A stretch of 24,147 nt of DNA from Oscillospiraceae bacterium (GTDB lineage Bacteria > Bacillota > Clostridia > Oscillospirales > Oscillospiraceae): NCBI GenBank assembly GCA_016295225.1, contig JAEDLP010000008.1, positions 1 through 24,147 of the forward strand. Reading direction: 5' to 3'. The translations under genes were made by a program, and so were the position numbers. The notes below the pieces were generated by a model. It had not been told where the DNA came from. It searched no databases and saw only the letters and a program-made list of their open reading frames with translations. Below, piece after piece: positions 13,393 through 21,215 of this stretch. How positions within the stretch are numbered: the first letter of the stretch is position 1; each line of letters starts with the position of its first letter.

Positions 13393-14550
13393 ATGCAAAA
13401 GAACAGCCAGAAGAAAAAAATCCCGTGGCAGAAGGGGCTCTTCTCCCTCGTCTTCGTTTTCATCGGCGGGATCTGCGGCCTCTGCATCGCCCATCACGTG
13501 GACAAACTCACAACCTCCGGCCAAGGGGCGGGCAACGCCCTCCTCACCTTCGGCCTGCTCCTGCTGGGCTTTCTGGCCGTGCTGTTTCTCCAGATCATCG
13601 TCCACGAGGGGGGGCATCTGGTCTTTGGCCTGCTGTCGGGCTATACCTTCTCCTCCTTCCGGGCGGGCAGCTTCATGGTCATCAAGCTGGATGGCAAACT
13701 TCGGTTCAAACGGCTGAGCCTGGCAGGCACCGGCGGCCAGTGTCTCATGGCCCCGCCGGATCTGGTGGACGGCAAAATGCCCTTTGTCCTCTATAACCTG
13801 GGCGGCTCTCTGCTGAATCTCATCTCCGCCGCCCTGTGCCTGATTCTGTACTTTCCTGCCCGGGCGGTTCCCTATCTTCCCCTCTTCCTGCTCATGGGGG
13901 CCATCGTAGGGGCGGTCTACGCCCTGATGAACGGCATTCCCCTGCGGTTGGGGGCTGTGGACAACGACGGCTACAACGCCTGGTCCATGGGCAAGGACCC
14001 CGCCGCCCTCCGGGCCTTCTGGCTCCAGCTGAAGCTCAACGCCCTGGTGACCCAGGGGGTTCGGCTGAAGGACATGCCCGAGGAATGGTTCCAGATCCCC
14101 GAGGGCGAGAACTTAAACAACAGCATGACCGCCGCCCTGGGGGTCTTCGCCTGCAACCGGATGATGGACGCCCACCGGTTCCAGTCCGCCCGGACAGCCA
14201 TGGAGAATCTGTTGTCCACCCACTCCGCCCTCATCGGCATATACCGCAATCTTCTCCTCAACGATCTGCTCTACTGCGAGCTTCTTTTTGAAAACCGGCC
14301 GGACCGCATCAAGCGGATGCTCACCAAGGGCCAGAAGAAGTTTATGAAGTCCATGAAAACCTATCCGGCCATCCTGCGCACCGCCCATGCCTACGCCCTG
14401 CTGGCCCAACAGGACGAGAAAAAGGCAGCCCAGATCAAACAAAAATTTGAAACCATCGGCCGCGCCTATCCCTATCCCAGCGACTGGGAGAGCGAGAGGG
14501 AGCTGATGGATCTGGCAGAAGCCAAGGCCCGCACACAACAGGAGGTATGA
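13393..14550 (+). CDS. M50-family membrane metalloprotease
   Basis: A 385-aa inner-membrane protein of the site-2-protease/M50 type. After a basic N-terminus (QKNSQKKK) there are two membrane segments (about 13-32 and 49-68), the second running into the zinc motif HEGGH (H71, E72, H75). Further hydrophobic segments follow around 130-185, with NLGGSLLNL and a later DNDGYN that could supply the third zinc ligand, as the LDG-type Asp does in this family. The last 180 residues are soluble and helical, TPR-like (MRMMDAHRFQSARTAMENLL pattern), and probably cytoplasmic. The ATG has AGGAGGG seven bases upstream. It ends two bases before a flavodoxin-like gene and diverges from the rluA operon. The protein substrate is unknown. 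Confidence 0.82.
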   Translation: MQKNSQKKKIPWQKGLFSLVFVFIGGICGLCIAHHVDKLTTSGQGAGNALLTFGLLLLGFLAVLFLQIIVHEGGHLVFGLLSGYTFSSFRAGSFMVIKLDGKLRFKRLSLAGTGGQCLMAPPDLVDGKMPFVLYNLGGSLLNLISAALCLILYFPARAVPYLPLFLLMGAIVGAVYALMNGIPLRLGAVDNDGYNAWSMGKDPAALRAFWLQLKLNALVTQGVRLKDMPEEWFQIPEGENLNNSMTAALGVFACNRMMDAHRFQSARTAMENLLSTHSALIGIYRNLLLNDLLYCELLFENRPDRIKRMLTKGQKKFMKSMKTYPAILRTAHAYALLAQQDEKKAAQIKQKFETIGRAYPYPSDWESERELMDLAEAKARTQQEV

Positions 14551-14552
14551 CT

Positions 14553-15077
14553 ATGAACGCTATCATCATTTACGGCAGCTGCTACGGCGCCAGCCAAACA
14601 TACGCCGAAGCCCTGTCGGAACAGACGGGCATCCCCGCCCAGTCCTTCCGTGAAGTAACGACCCTGGACCAGTACGACACCCTCGTGTACATCGGCGGTC
14701 TTTACGCCGGAAAGGTCCTGGGCCTGCCCCAGACCCTGAAGCGGGTCAAGGCTGCGGAAACCCTCCTGGTGGTCACCGTGGGGCTGGCCTCCCCCGACGA
14801 CCCCGGCAGCATGCAGCAGATCCGCTCCAAGCTGAACCGGCAGGTCCCCAAGGCCCTGCTGGACAAGATGGAGCACATCCATCTGCGGGGGGCCATCGAC
14901 TACGAAAAACTCTCCCTCCGACACACCATGATGATGTCCTTCATGGTATCCTATCTGAAACGGCAGCCCGCTGAAAAACAGACCCCGGAGACCAAGGATC
15001 TCATCGACACCTTTGGCCACAAGGTGGATTTCATGGACCCAGACGCCCTGGCGCCCATTGCCGCTCGGTTAAAGTAA
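14553..15077 (+). CDS. Flavodoxin-domain protein
   Basis: A cytoplasmic protein of about 174 aa that begins with a flavodoxin-like fold. The phosphate loop is IIYGSCYGASQTYAEAL, in the T/S-x-T/Y-G-x-T position of FMN proteins, and strands IYIGGLYAG and LLVVTVGLA follow. The C-terminal part (HLRGAIDYEKLSLRHTMMM) resembles the HemG/flavodoxin-like proteins of anaerobes. I chose the ATG at 14553, seven bases after AGGAGG; an ATG at 14547 lies too close to the ribosome binding site. The gene starts two bases after the M50 protease stop, so it is cotranscribed and probably coupled. It may be an FMN electron carrier or a quinone-type reductase. The partner is not evident. Confidence 0.82.
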   Translation: MNAIIIYGSCYGASQTYAEALSEQTGIPAQSFREVTTLDQYDTLVYIGGLYAGKVLGLPQTLKRVKAAETLLVVTVGLASPDDPGSMQQIRSKLNRQVPKALLDKMEHIHLRGAIDYEKLSLRHTMMMSFMVSYLKRQPAEKQTPETKDLIDTFGHKVDFMDPDALAPIAARLK

Positions 15078-15191
15078 TAGTATACCATCTTCGTCGGGGT
15101 CCTGGCAACCACCCGGGGAACAAGCCGGAAATTCCCCATTCCATATTCTCCGCTCCTGCCGGCGATCACCCGTTCTCCCTCAGATAATATC

Positions 15192-15220
15192 TTGCTATTC
15201 CTGGGAAAGAATCGTATAAT
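15192..15220 (+). promoter_or_regulatory. SigA promoter of the hemW operon
   Basis: TTGCTA (15192-15197), a 17-bp spacer and a perfect TATAAT (15215-15220). The remaining 115 bp between the flavodoxin gene and this promoter hold only a weak GGGGAA/TTCCCC inverted repeat. Confidence 0.8.
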
Positions 15221-15263
15221 ATATAGGTGCAAATATGCGATTTGACAGAAGGGAGGATTCTAT

Positions 15264-16469
15264 ATGGCTGACGTTCTCGGCGTCTATATCCACATTCCCT
15301 TCTGTAAGAGCAAATGCGACTACTGCGACTTCTACTCTCTGGCCGGCCACGAGGAGTTGATGGACCGCTACCAGAAGGCCCTCATCAACCACATCAAGGC
15401 CATGGCTCCCCTCCTGAAAGGCCGGCCGGTGGACACCATCTATTTCGGCGGCGGCACCCCGTCCTATTACGGGGAGAAGCGGCTGCGAGAGATTCTGGCC
15501 CTTCTCCAGCGGCAGCTGTCCGTCAGCCGCCAGGCGGAGATCACCGTGGAGTGCAACCCCGACAGCGTGGACTGGCGCTCCATGGCCCGGCTCCACCGGG
15601 CCGGGGTCAACCGCATCTCCCTGGGCATGCAGTCCGCCGACCCCCAACAGCTCCGGTGCATCCACCGCATCCACACCCCCCGGCAGGTGGAGCAGGCGGT
15701 AGCCGACATCCGCAAGGCGAAAATCGACAATCTGAGCCTGGACCTGATCTACGGCCTCCCCGGCCAGACCATGGCCGACTGGGAGACCACGTTGGCCAAA
15801 GCCATCCAGTTGGAGCCCGATCACCTTTCCTGCTACGGCCTGAAGGTGGAGGAGGACACCCCTCTGTCCCGCCGGGTGGCCCAGGGGCTGGAGCTGCCCG
15901 ACGGGGATGAGCAGGCCGACCTGTACCTCCGGGCAGTGGACCTGCTGAACCAGGCGGGCTATCGGCAGTATGAGATCTCCAACTTCGCCAAGCCGGGCAA
16001 GGAATCCCGTCACAACACCAAGTATTGGCTGGGCCGGGAATATGTGGGCTTCGGCCCCGGCGCCCACTCCTACTTCCACGGCCGCCGGTTCTCCTACGTC
16101 CGGGATCTGGAGACCTACCTCCAAGGCCTGACCTCCAGGGACACGCTGCTGGACGAAAATCTCCCCGTCACCCTGCCGGAGCGAGCCCGGGAGTACATCC
16201 TCCTGCGCATGCGCACCCGCCGAGGCATCGAGGAGTGGGAGTACCGCCGCAAGTTTGGCCTGAACTTTGAGCCCATCGGCCGCCGGCTGGAATTTTTCGA
16301 GCGCTACCACTGGGTGGAGCAGTCCGACCGCCGCTGGCACTTTACCCCTGAGGGCTTTTTGCTCTCGAACACCCTGATTCTGGATCTGCTGGACGCCCAG
16401 TCAGACACGCTATGCGAATGTAAAAACTGGAAGGACCTGATCCACCCCCACGAGTCTGATCCCGACTGA
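15264..16469 (+). CDS. hemW: Radical SAM heme chaperone HemW
   Basis: A 401-aa radical SAM protein of the HemW branch, formerly annotated as oxygen-independent coproporphyrinogen oxidase. The N-terminus is VYIHIPFCKSKCDYCDF with the CxxxCxxC cluster ligands C14, C18 and C21. It is followed by IYFGGGTPSYY (SAM-binding GGGTP), TVECNPDSV, RISLGMQSADPQQL and LDLIYGLPGQT. The C-terminal region has YEISNFAKPGKESRHNTKYW, GFGPGAHSY and a winged-helix-like end. It lacks the N-terminal extension that carries catalysis in true HemN, so heme handling rather than decarboxylation is expected. The ATG follows GGGAGG. It heads an apparent operon with apgM, a DUF1015 gene and ispE. Confidence 0.94.
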   Translation: MADVLGVYIHIPFCKSKCDYCDFYSLAGHEELMDRYQKALINHIKAMAPLLKGRPVDTIYFGGGTPSYYGEKRLREILALLQRQLSVSRQAEITVECNPDSVDWRSMARLHRAGVNRISLGMQSADPQQLRCIHRIHTPRQVEQAVADIRKAKIDNLSLDLIYGLPGQTMADWETTLAKAIQLEPDHLSCYGLKVEEDTPLSRRVAQGLELPDGDEQADLYLRAVDLLNQAGYRQYEISNFAKPGKESRHNTKYWLGREYVGFGPGAHSYFHGRRFSYVRDLETYLQGLTSRDTLLDENLPVTLPERAREYILLRMRTRRGIEEWEYRRKFGLNFEPIGRRLEFFERYHWVEQSDRRWHFTPEGFLLSNTLILDLLDAQSDTLCECKNWKDLIHPHESDPD

Positions 16470-16500
16470 TTCATATATCCCCCGCGAAAGGAGACCCCCC

Positions 16501-17733
16501 ATGAAATACGTACTCATCATCGGCGACGGCATGGCCGACAACCCCGTGCCCGCCCTGGAAGATAAGACCCCCCTCCAGGCGGCCAACATCCCCGTTATGG
16601 ACGCCCTGGCCGCCAAGGGTGAAATGGGCAGCGTCATCAACTGCCCCGGCAACCTGCCCGCCGGCAGCGACACTGCTATCCTCTCCATCTTCGGCGCGGA
16701 CCCCAAGGTCTGCTACACCGGCCGCTCCCCCCTGGAGGCCGCTGCCACCGGCATTCAGCTGAACCCTGGCGACGTGTCCTACCGCTGCAACATGGTGGCC
16801 TACGAGGACAGCGATCTGCCCTTTGAGGAGAAGAAGATCCTCTCCCACTCCGGCGGCTCCATTGAGGGCGACCAGTCCATCCAGCTGGTCACCGACCTGT
16901 TCCAGGACCCCCGGTTCCAGGCAGCCGCCCAGAAGGCCGGCATGGTAGTCCACCCTGCCGCCTCCTTCCGGCACATCGCCGTCCAGGCTCAGGCCAACAT
17001 CACCGGCATCTCCCTGATCCCGCCCCACGACCACTTAGGCGAGGTCATCGGCCCCCTGCTCCCCTCGGGCAATGACAACGCCGCCGTGCTGAAGGATCTC
17101 ATGAAGCTGGCCCACGAAGTGCTGGATCACCACCCCATCAACGAGAAGCGCCGGGCGGAAGGAAAACTCCCCGCCAACGGCGTGTGGTTCTGGGCCGAAG
17201 GCAGCGCCGTAGCTCTGGACTCCTTCTGGGACAAGTACCACAAGACCGGCTGCGTCATCTCCGCCGTCCCCCTGTGCTTCGGTATCGCCCGCCTGTCCGG
17301 CCTGGACGTCCGGGAGGTGGAAGGGGCCACCGGCGAGCTGGAGACCAACTACGAGGGCAAGGTGGAGGCCGCCCTGGAGGAGTTGAAGACCCACGACTTC
17401 GTGGCCATCCACGTGGAGGCCCCCGACGAGTGCACCCACAACGGCGATCTGCCCGGCAAGCTCCAGGCCATCGACTGGCTGGACAGCCGAGTGGTGGGGC
17501 CCCTGACCCGGTCTCTGGAGGCAGACGGCGTCGACTACCGCCTGCTGATCCTCTCCGACCACAAGACCCTCACCGCCACCCGGGGCCACGACGGCGATCC
17601 CGTCCCCTACCTGATCTACGACAGCCGGAAGGACTCCGGTCTGGGTCTCCCCTACAGCGAGGAATCCGGTCTGAAGGGCACCCTGTATCCCGAGGGCGCG
17701 CCCGTCCTCATGAATAAATTGTTTGAACTTTGA
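16501..17733 (+). CDS. apgM: Cofactor-independent phosphoglycerate mutase, archaeal type
   Basis: A 410-aa alkaline-phosphatase-fold enzyme of the aPGM family. It interconverts 3- and 2-phosphoglycerate; some bacterial members were earlier proposed as homoserine kinases. The metal site begins with IIGDGMAD (D9). The serine in GSDTAIL (S56) is the phosphoryl acceptor. Later metal-binding stretches are AIHVEAPDECTHNGD, LILSDHKT and TRGHDGDPVPYLIYD. The phosphorylation region and both metal sites are intact. The ATG is preceded by AAAGGAG. It is separated by 31 bp from hemW and is followed by a DUF1015 gene. A conventional mutase elsewhere in the genome would favour a specialised role for this copy. 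Confidence 0.9.
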   Translation: MKYVLIIGDGMADNPVPALEDKTPLQAANIPVMDALAAKGEMGSVINCPGNLPAGSDTAILSIFGADPKVCYTGRSPLEAAATGIQLNPGDVSYRCNMVAYEDSDLPFEEKKILSHSGGSIEGDQSIQLVTDLFQDPRFQAAAQKAGMVVHPAASFRHIAVQAQANITGISLIPPHDHLGEVIGPLLPSGNDNAAVLKDLMKLAHEVLDHHPINEKRRAEGKLPANGVWFWAEGSAVALDSFWDKYHKTGCVISAVPLCFGIARLSGLDVREVEGATGELETNYEGKVEAALEELKTHDFVAIHVEAPDECTHNGDLPGKLQAIDWLDSRVVGPLTRSLEADGVDYRLLILSDHKTLTATRGHDGDPVPYLIYDSRKDSGLGLPYSEESGLKGTLYPEGAPVLMNKLFEL

Positions 17734-17790
17734 TTCAAAATAAATCCCTGCAACTGCAACACCAAACCCGAGAGTATGGAGGAACACCAG

Positions 17791-19059
17791 ATGAACAAAA
17801 TCGCATTTTCCCCCGCAGATATCCTGCTGCCCGTTGACTGCGGCCTGGCCAAGTGGGCCGTGGTGGCCTGCGACCAGTACACCTCTCAGCCCGAGTACTG
17901 GGAGAGAGTGGACAAGTACGTGGGCGACGCCCCCTCTACCCTGCGCCTGATCCTGCCTGAGAGCAAGCTGGAGAGCGACAACGTGGAGGAGGAGATCCAG
18001 AAGATCAACGAAACCATGACCAAATACCTGGAGGAGGACCGCCTGCGTCCCTTGAACAACGCCCTGCTGTATATCGAGCGTAAGCTGGACAACGGCAAGG
18101 TCCGCTACGGTCTCATCGGCAAGCTGGATCTGGAGCAGTATGACTACTCCAAGGGCTCCGGCACCCCTGTCCGTGCCACCGAGGGCACCGTTCTGGAGCG
18201 CATTCCCCCCCGCATGCGGGTCCGCCGCAACGCTCCCATCGAGCTGCCTCACATCATGGTCCTGATCGACGACCCCGACAAGAACATCATCGAGCCCCTG
18301 CACGACCAGAAGAAGAACATGTCCATGGTCTACAAGACCACCCTCATGGAGCGGGGCGGCCAGATCGAGGGCTGGCTGCTGGACGACCAGCAGGCCCAGG
18401 AGGTCATCGACAAGATGAGCGTCCTGGCCGATCCCGACCGCTTCGCCAAGTTCTACCACGCCGAGGGCTACCCCGTCCTGACCTTCGCCATGGGCGACGG
18501 CAACCACTCCCTGGCCACCGCCAAGGCCTGCTGGGAAGAGCTGAAGCCCACCCTCAGCGAGGCTGAGCGGGAGAACCATCCCGCCCGCTATGCCCTCATC
18601 GAGCTGACCAACCTCCACGATGACTCCCTGGAGTTCGAGGCCATCCACCGTGTCCTGGTGGACGTGGACCCCAAGAAGCTCCTGGCTGACTTCCTGGCCG
18701 CTTACCCCGGCGCCCACTACGGCGAGGGCGAAGGCCACCAGATCAAGTACACCATGAAGGGCGAGTCCGGCGTGGTCACCGTTCCCAACCCCACCGCCCA
18801 ACTGGAGGTCGGCACCCTGCAGTCCTTCCTGGACACTTACCTGAAGGAGAACGGCGGCAAGATCGACTATATCCACGGTGAGGACGTCACCGCCGAGTTG
18901 GCCAACCAGGACAACGCCATCGGCTTTATCCTCCCCGCCATGGGCAAGGATCAGCTCTTCCCCACTGTTATCTTTGACGGCGCCCTGCCCCGCAAGACCT
19001 TCTCCATGGGTGAAGCCCACGACAAGCGCTTCTATCTGGAGTCCCGTAAAATCAAGTGA
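17791..19059 (+). CDS. DUF1015 family protein
   Basis: A 422-aa soluble protein of the DUF1015 (COG4198) family, whose biochemical role is not established. The N-terminal block DILLPVDCGLAKWAVVACDQYTSQPEYW, the middle PHIMVLIDDPDK and the block TFAMGDGNHSLATAKACWEE are recognisable. The last corresponds to the ADGHHR-type motif of the family, with Asn and Ser at positions where many members have His and Arg. No signal peptide or membrane segment is seen. The ATG at 17791 has GGAGG eight bases upstream; an earlier ATG at 17776 includes this ribosome binding site and is unlikely. It follows apgM and overlaps ispE by four bases. DUF1015 genes often sit near serine biosynthesis genes in other bacteria, which would suit a link to 3-phosphoglycerate. 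This is inference. Confidence 0.85.
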   Translation: MNKIAFSPADILLPVDCGLAKWAVVACDQYTSQPEYWERVDKYVGDAPSTLRLILPESKLESDNVEEEIQKINETMTKYLEEDRLRPLNNALLYIERKLDNGKVRYGLIGKLDLEQYDYSKGSGTPVRATEGTVLERIPPRMRVRRNAPIELPHIMVLIDDPDKNIIEPLHDQKKNMSMVYKTTLMERGGQIEGWLLDDQQAQEVIDKMSVLADPDRFAKFYHAEGYPVLTFAMGDGNHSLATAKACWEELKPTLSEAERENHPARYALIELTNLHDDSLEFEAIHRVLVDVDPKKLLADFLAAYPGAHYGEGEGHQIKYTMKGESGVVTVPNPTAQLEVGTLQSFLDTYLKENGGKIDYIHGEDVTAELANQDNAIGFILPAMGKDQLFPTVIFDGALPRKTFSMGEAHDKRFYLESRKIK

Positions 19060-19916
19060 GTCCTCTGACTCTGCAGGCCCCTGCCAAGATCAACCTGACC
19101 CTGGACATCCTGGGAACCCGTCCCGACGGCTACCATGAGATGGATATGGTCATGCAGTCGGTTTCCCTCTGCGATGAGATCACCCTGGATCTGGGCTCCC
19201 CCGGCGGAATCCGGGCGGAGTCCGGACTCCGGTTCCTGCCCAATGACAAGGGAAACCTGGCCGTGGCTGCCGCCCTGGCCTTCCGCAAGGCCACAGGCCA
19301 GACCTGGGAAGACCTCCACATCGGCATCAGGAAGCACATCCCGGTCTGCGCCGGCACCGCCGGCGGCAGCAGCGACGCCGCCGCCGTCCTGCGGGGTCTC
19401 AACGACCTCACCGGAGCGGGTCTCGACCGGGAGGCCTTAGCCAGGATCGGTCAGGAGGTGGGCTCTGACGTGCCCTACTGCGTCCTGGGCGGCACCGCCC
19501 TGGCCCGGGGGCGGGGCGAGATTCTCACCCCCCTGCCTTCCCTGCCGCCCTGCCACATCGTCCTGTGCAAGCCTGCCTTCTCCATCTCCACCCCGACCCT
19601 GTTCCGAGCCTGGGACAAGAAGAAACGCCGCCTGCGGCCGGATACCAACGGCATGCTGGAGGCTTTGGCTCAAGGCGATCTGGTGGGCGTCGGCCGCCGG
19701 ATGTTCAACGTCTTCGAGGGCGTGCTGAATCCCCAGCAGCGCCGGGAGATCGAGAGCATCAAGAATGCCCTCATTCAAGCCGGCGCCCTGGGCTCCACCA
19801 TGAGCGGCAGCGGTCCCACTGTCCTGGGGCTCTTTGACCGGGAGGACCTGGCCGGAGAGGCAGTCCGGCAGCTTCGGGAAACCTATGATGAGGTTTTTCT
19901 CACCCAGCCGGTATAA
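19056..19916 (+). CDS. ispE: 4-diphosphocytidyl-2-C-methyl-D-erythritol kinase
   Basis: A GHMP kinase of the MEP pathway to isopentenyl diphosphate that phosphorylates CDP-methylerythritol with ATP. The N-terminus APAKINLTLDILGTRPDGYHE holds the catalytic lysine (K11). The ATP loop is PVCAGTAGGSSDAAA (96-110), the catalytic aspartate is D138 in EVGSDVPY, and the third GHMP motif is LGSTMSGSGPTVLGLF near the C-terminus. At 286 aa it has normal length. It starts with GTG whose last bases overlap the TGA of the DUF1015 gene (GTGA), showing translational coupling; the ribosome binding site is weak. It is the last gene of the hemW-apgM-DUF1015-ispE run. spoIIR follows on the same strand from its own promoter. 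Confidence 0.95.
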   Translation: MSPLTLQAPAKINLTLDILGTRPDGYHEMDMVMQSVSLCDEITLDLGSPGGIRAESGLRFLPNDKGNLAVAAALAFRKATGQTWEDLHIGIRKHIPVCAGTAGGSSDAAAVLRGLNDLTGAGLDREALARIGQEVGSDVPYCVLGGTALARGRGEILTPLPSLPPCHIVLCKPAFSISTPTLFRAWDKKKRRLRPDTNGMLEALAQGDLVGVGRRMFNVFEGVLNPQQRREIESIKNALIQAGALGSTMSGSGPTVLGLFDREDLAGEAVRQLRETYDEVFLTQPV

Positions 19917-19940
19917 TAAAACCATGATTTTCGGCCTCAC

Positions 19941-20029
19941 AAAACGATGAAATCGTTTTATGGAAAATTGGTATAAGAATCAAAAACACCGTCCATACTT
20001 TCGGTATCCTACGAAAGCGGACGGTGTTT
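19941..20029 (+). terminator. Hairpins between ispE and spoIIR
   Basis: AAAACGAT/ATCGTTTT (19941-19959) is a perfect small stem with a U-rich 3' arm. A longer stem, AAACACCGTCC/GGACGGTGTTT (19984-20029), encloses an inner TTTCG/CGAAA and is followed by CTT. One or both probably end the ispE transcript. The larger one overlaps the probable spoIIR promoter and leader. Confidence 0.55.
19971..19999 (+). promoter_or_regulatory. Candidate SigF promoter of spoIIR
   Basis: GTATA (19971-19975), 15 bp, then GTCCATACT (19991-19999), against the SigF pattern GYATA and GGnnAnAnT, with one mismatch at the second G. spoIIR is a SigF-dependent gene in studied spore formers, so the site fits the gene. Confidence 0.5.
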
Positions 20030-20032
20030 CTT

Positions 20033-20665
20033 ATGACTGGATTACATAGCCTTTTGCATCAATTCCCCTGGCGGCGGGTCCTTCCCATCCTGTGCGCCCT
20101 GCTGGTCTGCACGGCCCTCTGGGCCGAAGCCGAACAGGCGGATCTGGCGGACAAAGTCATCCGCCTCCATGTGGTGGCCAACTCCGACTCCGACGCCGAC
20201 CAGGCCCTAAAACTCCGGGTTCGCGACGCGATCCTGGACGAAACGAACACCCTTCTCTCCGGCCGTGAGAGCGCTCAGGAGGCCGCTTCTATCCTCTGGG
20301 AGAATCTGACGGAGCTGGGCTGCACAGCCGCTGAGACCGTCTTTCAGGAGGGCTATCCCTATTCGGTGAAGGTCAGCCTGGAGGACGCGTGGTTCCCCAC
20401 CCGGCAGTATGAGGGCGGCACCCTTCCCGCCGGAACCTACCAGGCCCTCCGGGTGGTCATCGGCTCAGGAGAAGGGAAAAACTGGTGGTGCGTGGTCTTC
20501 CCCTCCCTTTGCCTGCCGGCAGTCACCGAGTCCTCCGTTCAGGCTGCGGGACTCTCCGGCCAGGACTACGCCCTCATCACCGAGGAATCCCAGCCCTACG
20601 TCTTCAAGTTCAAGGCCCTGGAGTGGTGGGGGAACTGCAAGGGCTGGCTCACTGGCCAATCCTGA
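20033..20665 (+). CDS. spoIIR: Stage II sporulation protein R
   Basis: The secreted forespore signal protein that triggers SpoIIGA to process pro-SigE in the mother cell. It has an N-terminal hydrophobic export segment (about residues 12-30, VLPILCALLVCTALWA). The family core follows: KVIRLHVVANSDSDADQALKLRVRDAIL, VSLEDAWFPTRQYEG, LPAGTYQALRVVIGSGEGKNWWCVVFPSLCLP and the C-terminal KFKALEW. It is about 210 aa, normal length. I chose ATG at 20033; a GTG at 20024 lies inside a hairpin arm. The ribosome binding site (GGACGG) is weak with either start. It lies 116 bp after ispE. The promoter looks like a SigF promoter. Confidence 0.94.
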   Translation: MTGLHSLLHQFPWRRVLPILCALLVCTALWAEAEQADLADKVIRLHVVANSDSDADQALKLRVRDAILDETNTLLSGRESAQEAASILWENLTELGCTAAETVFQEGYPYSVKVSLEDAWFPTRQYEGGTLPAGTYQALRVVIGSGEGKNWWCVVFPSLCLPAVTESSVQAAGLSGQDYALITEESQPYVFKFKALEWWGNCKGWLTGQS

Positions 20666-20744
20666 TCTCCCTCTTGCATCCCGGACCGGTCTGTGGTACC
20701 CTCAAGGCAGAACAAACCACGGACCGAGAAAGGAGTTTTCTGTT

Positions 20745-21107
20745 ATGACATTCGTCTGGACCACCATCCAAGTCAGCGACCTGGACCGCAGCCTAGCCTT
20801 CTACCACGACCTGCTGGGCCTGCCTCTCTGTGAGCGGTTCCATGGGACCGGCAACGAGATCGCCATGCTGGGCGACCCCCAGGGCACCAAGCTGGAGCTG
20901 CTGTGCGCCCCCGGCCCCCGGCCGGAAGTCCCCGGTCAGGGCCTCTCCCTGGGTCTGGCCCCGGAAGACATGGACGGGCTGCTGGCCAAGATACGGGCCC
21001 AAGGGCTGGAAGTCTCTCCACCCATATCTCCCAACCCCAGCCTGGTTTTCCACTTTCTCAAGGACCCCGACGGCTACACCGTCCAGTTGGTGAAGCAGTT
21101 GGGCTGA
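20745..21107 (+). CDS. VOC-family (glyoxalase/dioxygenase fold) protein
   Basis: A 120-aa single-module vicinal-oxygen-chelate protein. The first beta-alpha-beta unit is WTTIQVSDLDRSLAFYHDLLGLPL, and KLELLC and FHFLKDPDGYTVQLVK complete the fold. Glu and His residues at typical metal positions are only partly present (E in LELL, Q in VQLV, H in VFHF), so a metal site is uncertain. Such proteins include glyoxalases, fosfomycin-type resistance enzymes and binding proteins; nothing in the neighbourhood picks one. The ATG at 20745 follows AAAGGAG by nine bases. It is flanked by spoIIR and a strong terminator, and no clear promoter is seen in the 79-bp gap before it. Confidence 0.85.
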   Translation: MTFVWTTIQVSDLDRSLAFYHDLLGLPLCERFHGTGNEIAMLGDPQGTKLELLCAPGPRPEVPGQGLSLGLAPEDMDGLLAKIRAQGLEVSPPISPNPSLVFHFLKDPDGYTVQLVKQLG

Positions 21108-21127
21108 CCTTCTGCCTCTCTGCTTTG

Positions 21128-21160
21128 GCGGCATGACCGTTTGTCATGCCGCTCTTTTTT
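21128..21160 (+). terminator. Intrinsic terminator after the VOC gene
   Basis: GCGGCATGAC (21128-21137) and GTCATGCCGC (21143-21152) form a perfect 10-bp stem followed by TCTTTTTTC. Confidence 0.95.
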
Positions 21161-21161
21161 C

Positions 21162-21190
21162 TTGCGTATTGCTATACTTTATAGTAATAT
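21162..21190 (+). promoter_or_regulatory. Promoter of the padR-yjdF operon with possible operator
   Basis: TTGCGT (21162-21167), a 17-bp spacer and TAATAT (21185-21190). The inverted repeat TACT-TTAT-AGTA (inside a longer CTATA...TATAG arrangement, 21171-21191) covers the spacer and -10. It is a plausible PadR operator. No long leader is present, since the ribosome binding site lies about 15 bp after the -10. Confidence 0.55.
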
Positions 21191-21215
21191 AGAAGATAGC
21201 AAAGGAGGGATTCCC

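Noticed and set aside
17035..19020. A 661-codon minus-strand open frame opposite apgM and the DUF1015 gene
   Set aside because: It spans two well-supported plus-strand genes and their gap, is made mostly of Gly, Val, Leu and His, and has no ribosome binding site or recognisable domain. It is a codon-bias shadow.
20409..20744. N-terminal extension of the VOC protein into spoIIR
   Set aside because: The upstream frame is Ser/Pro-rich shadow of spoIIR. AAAGGAG and the ATG at 20745 define the start.
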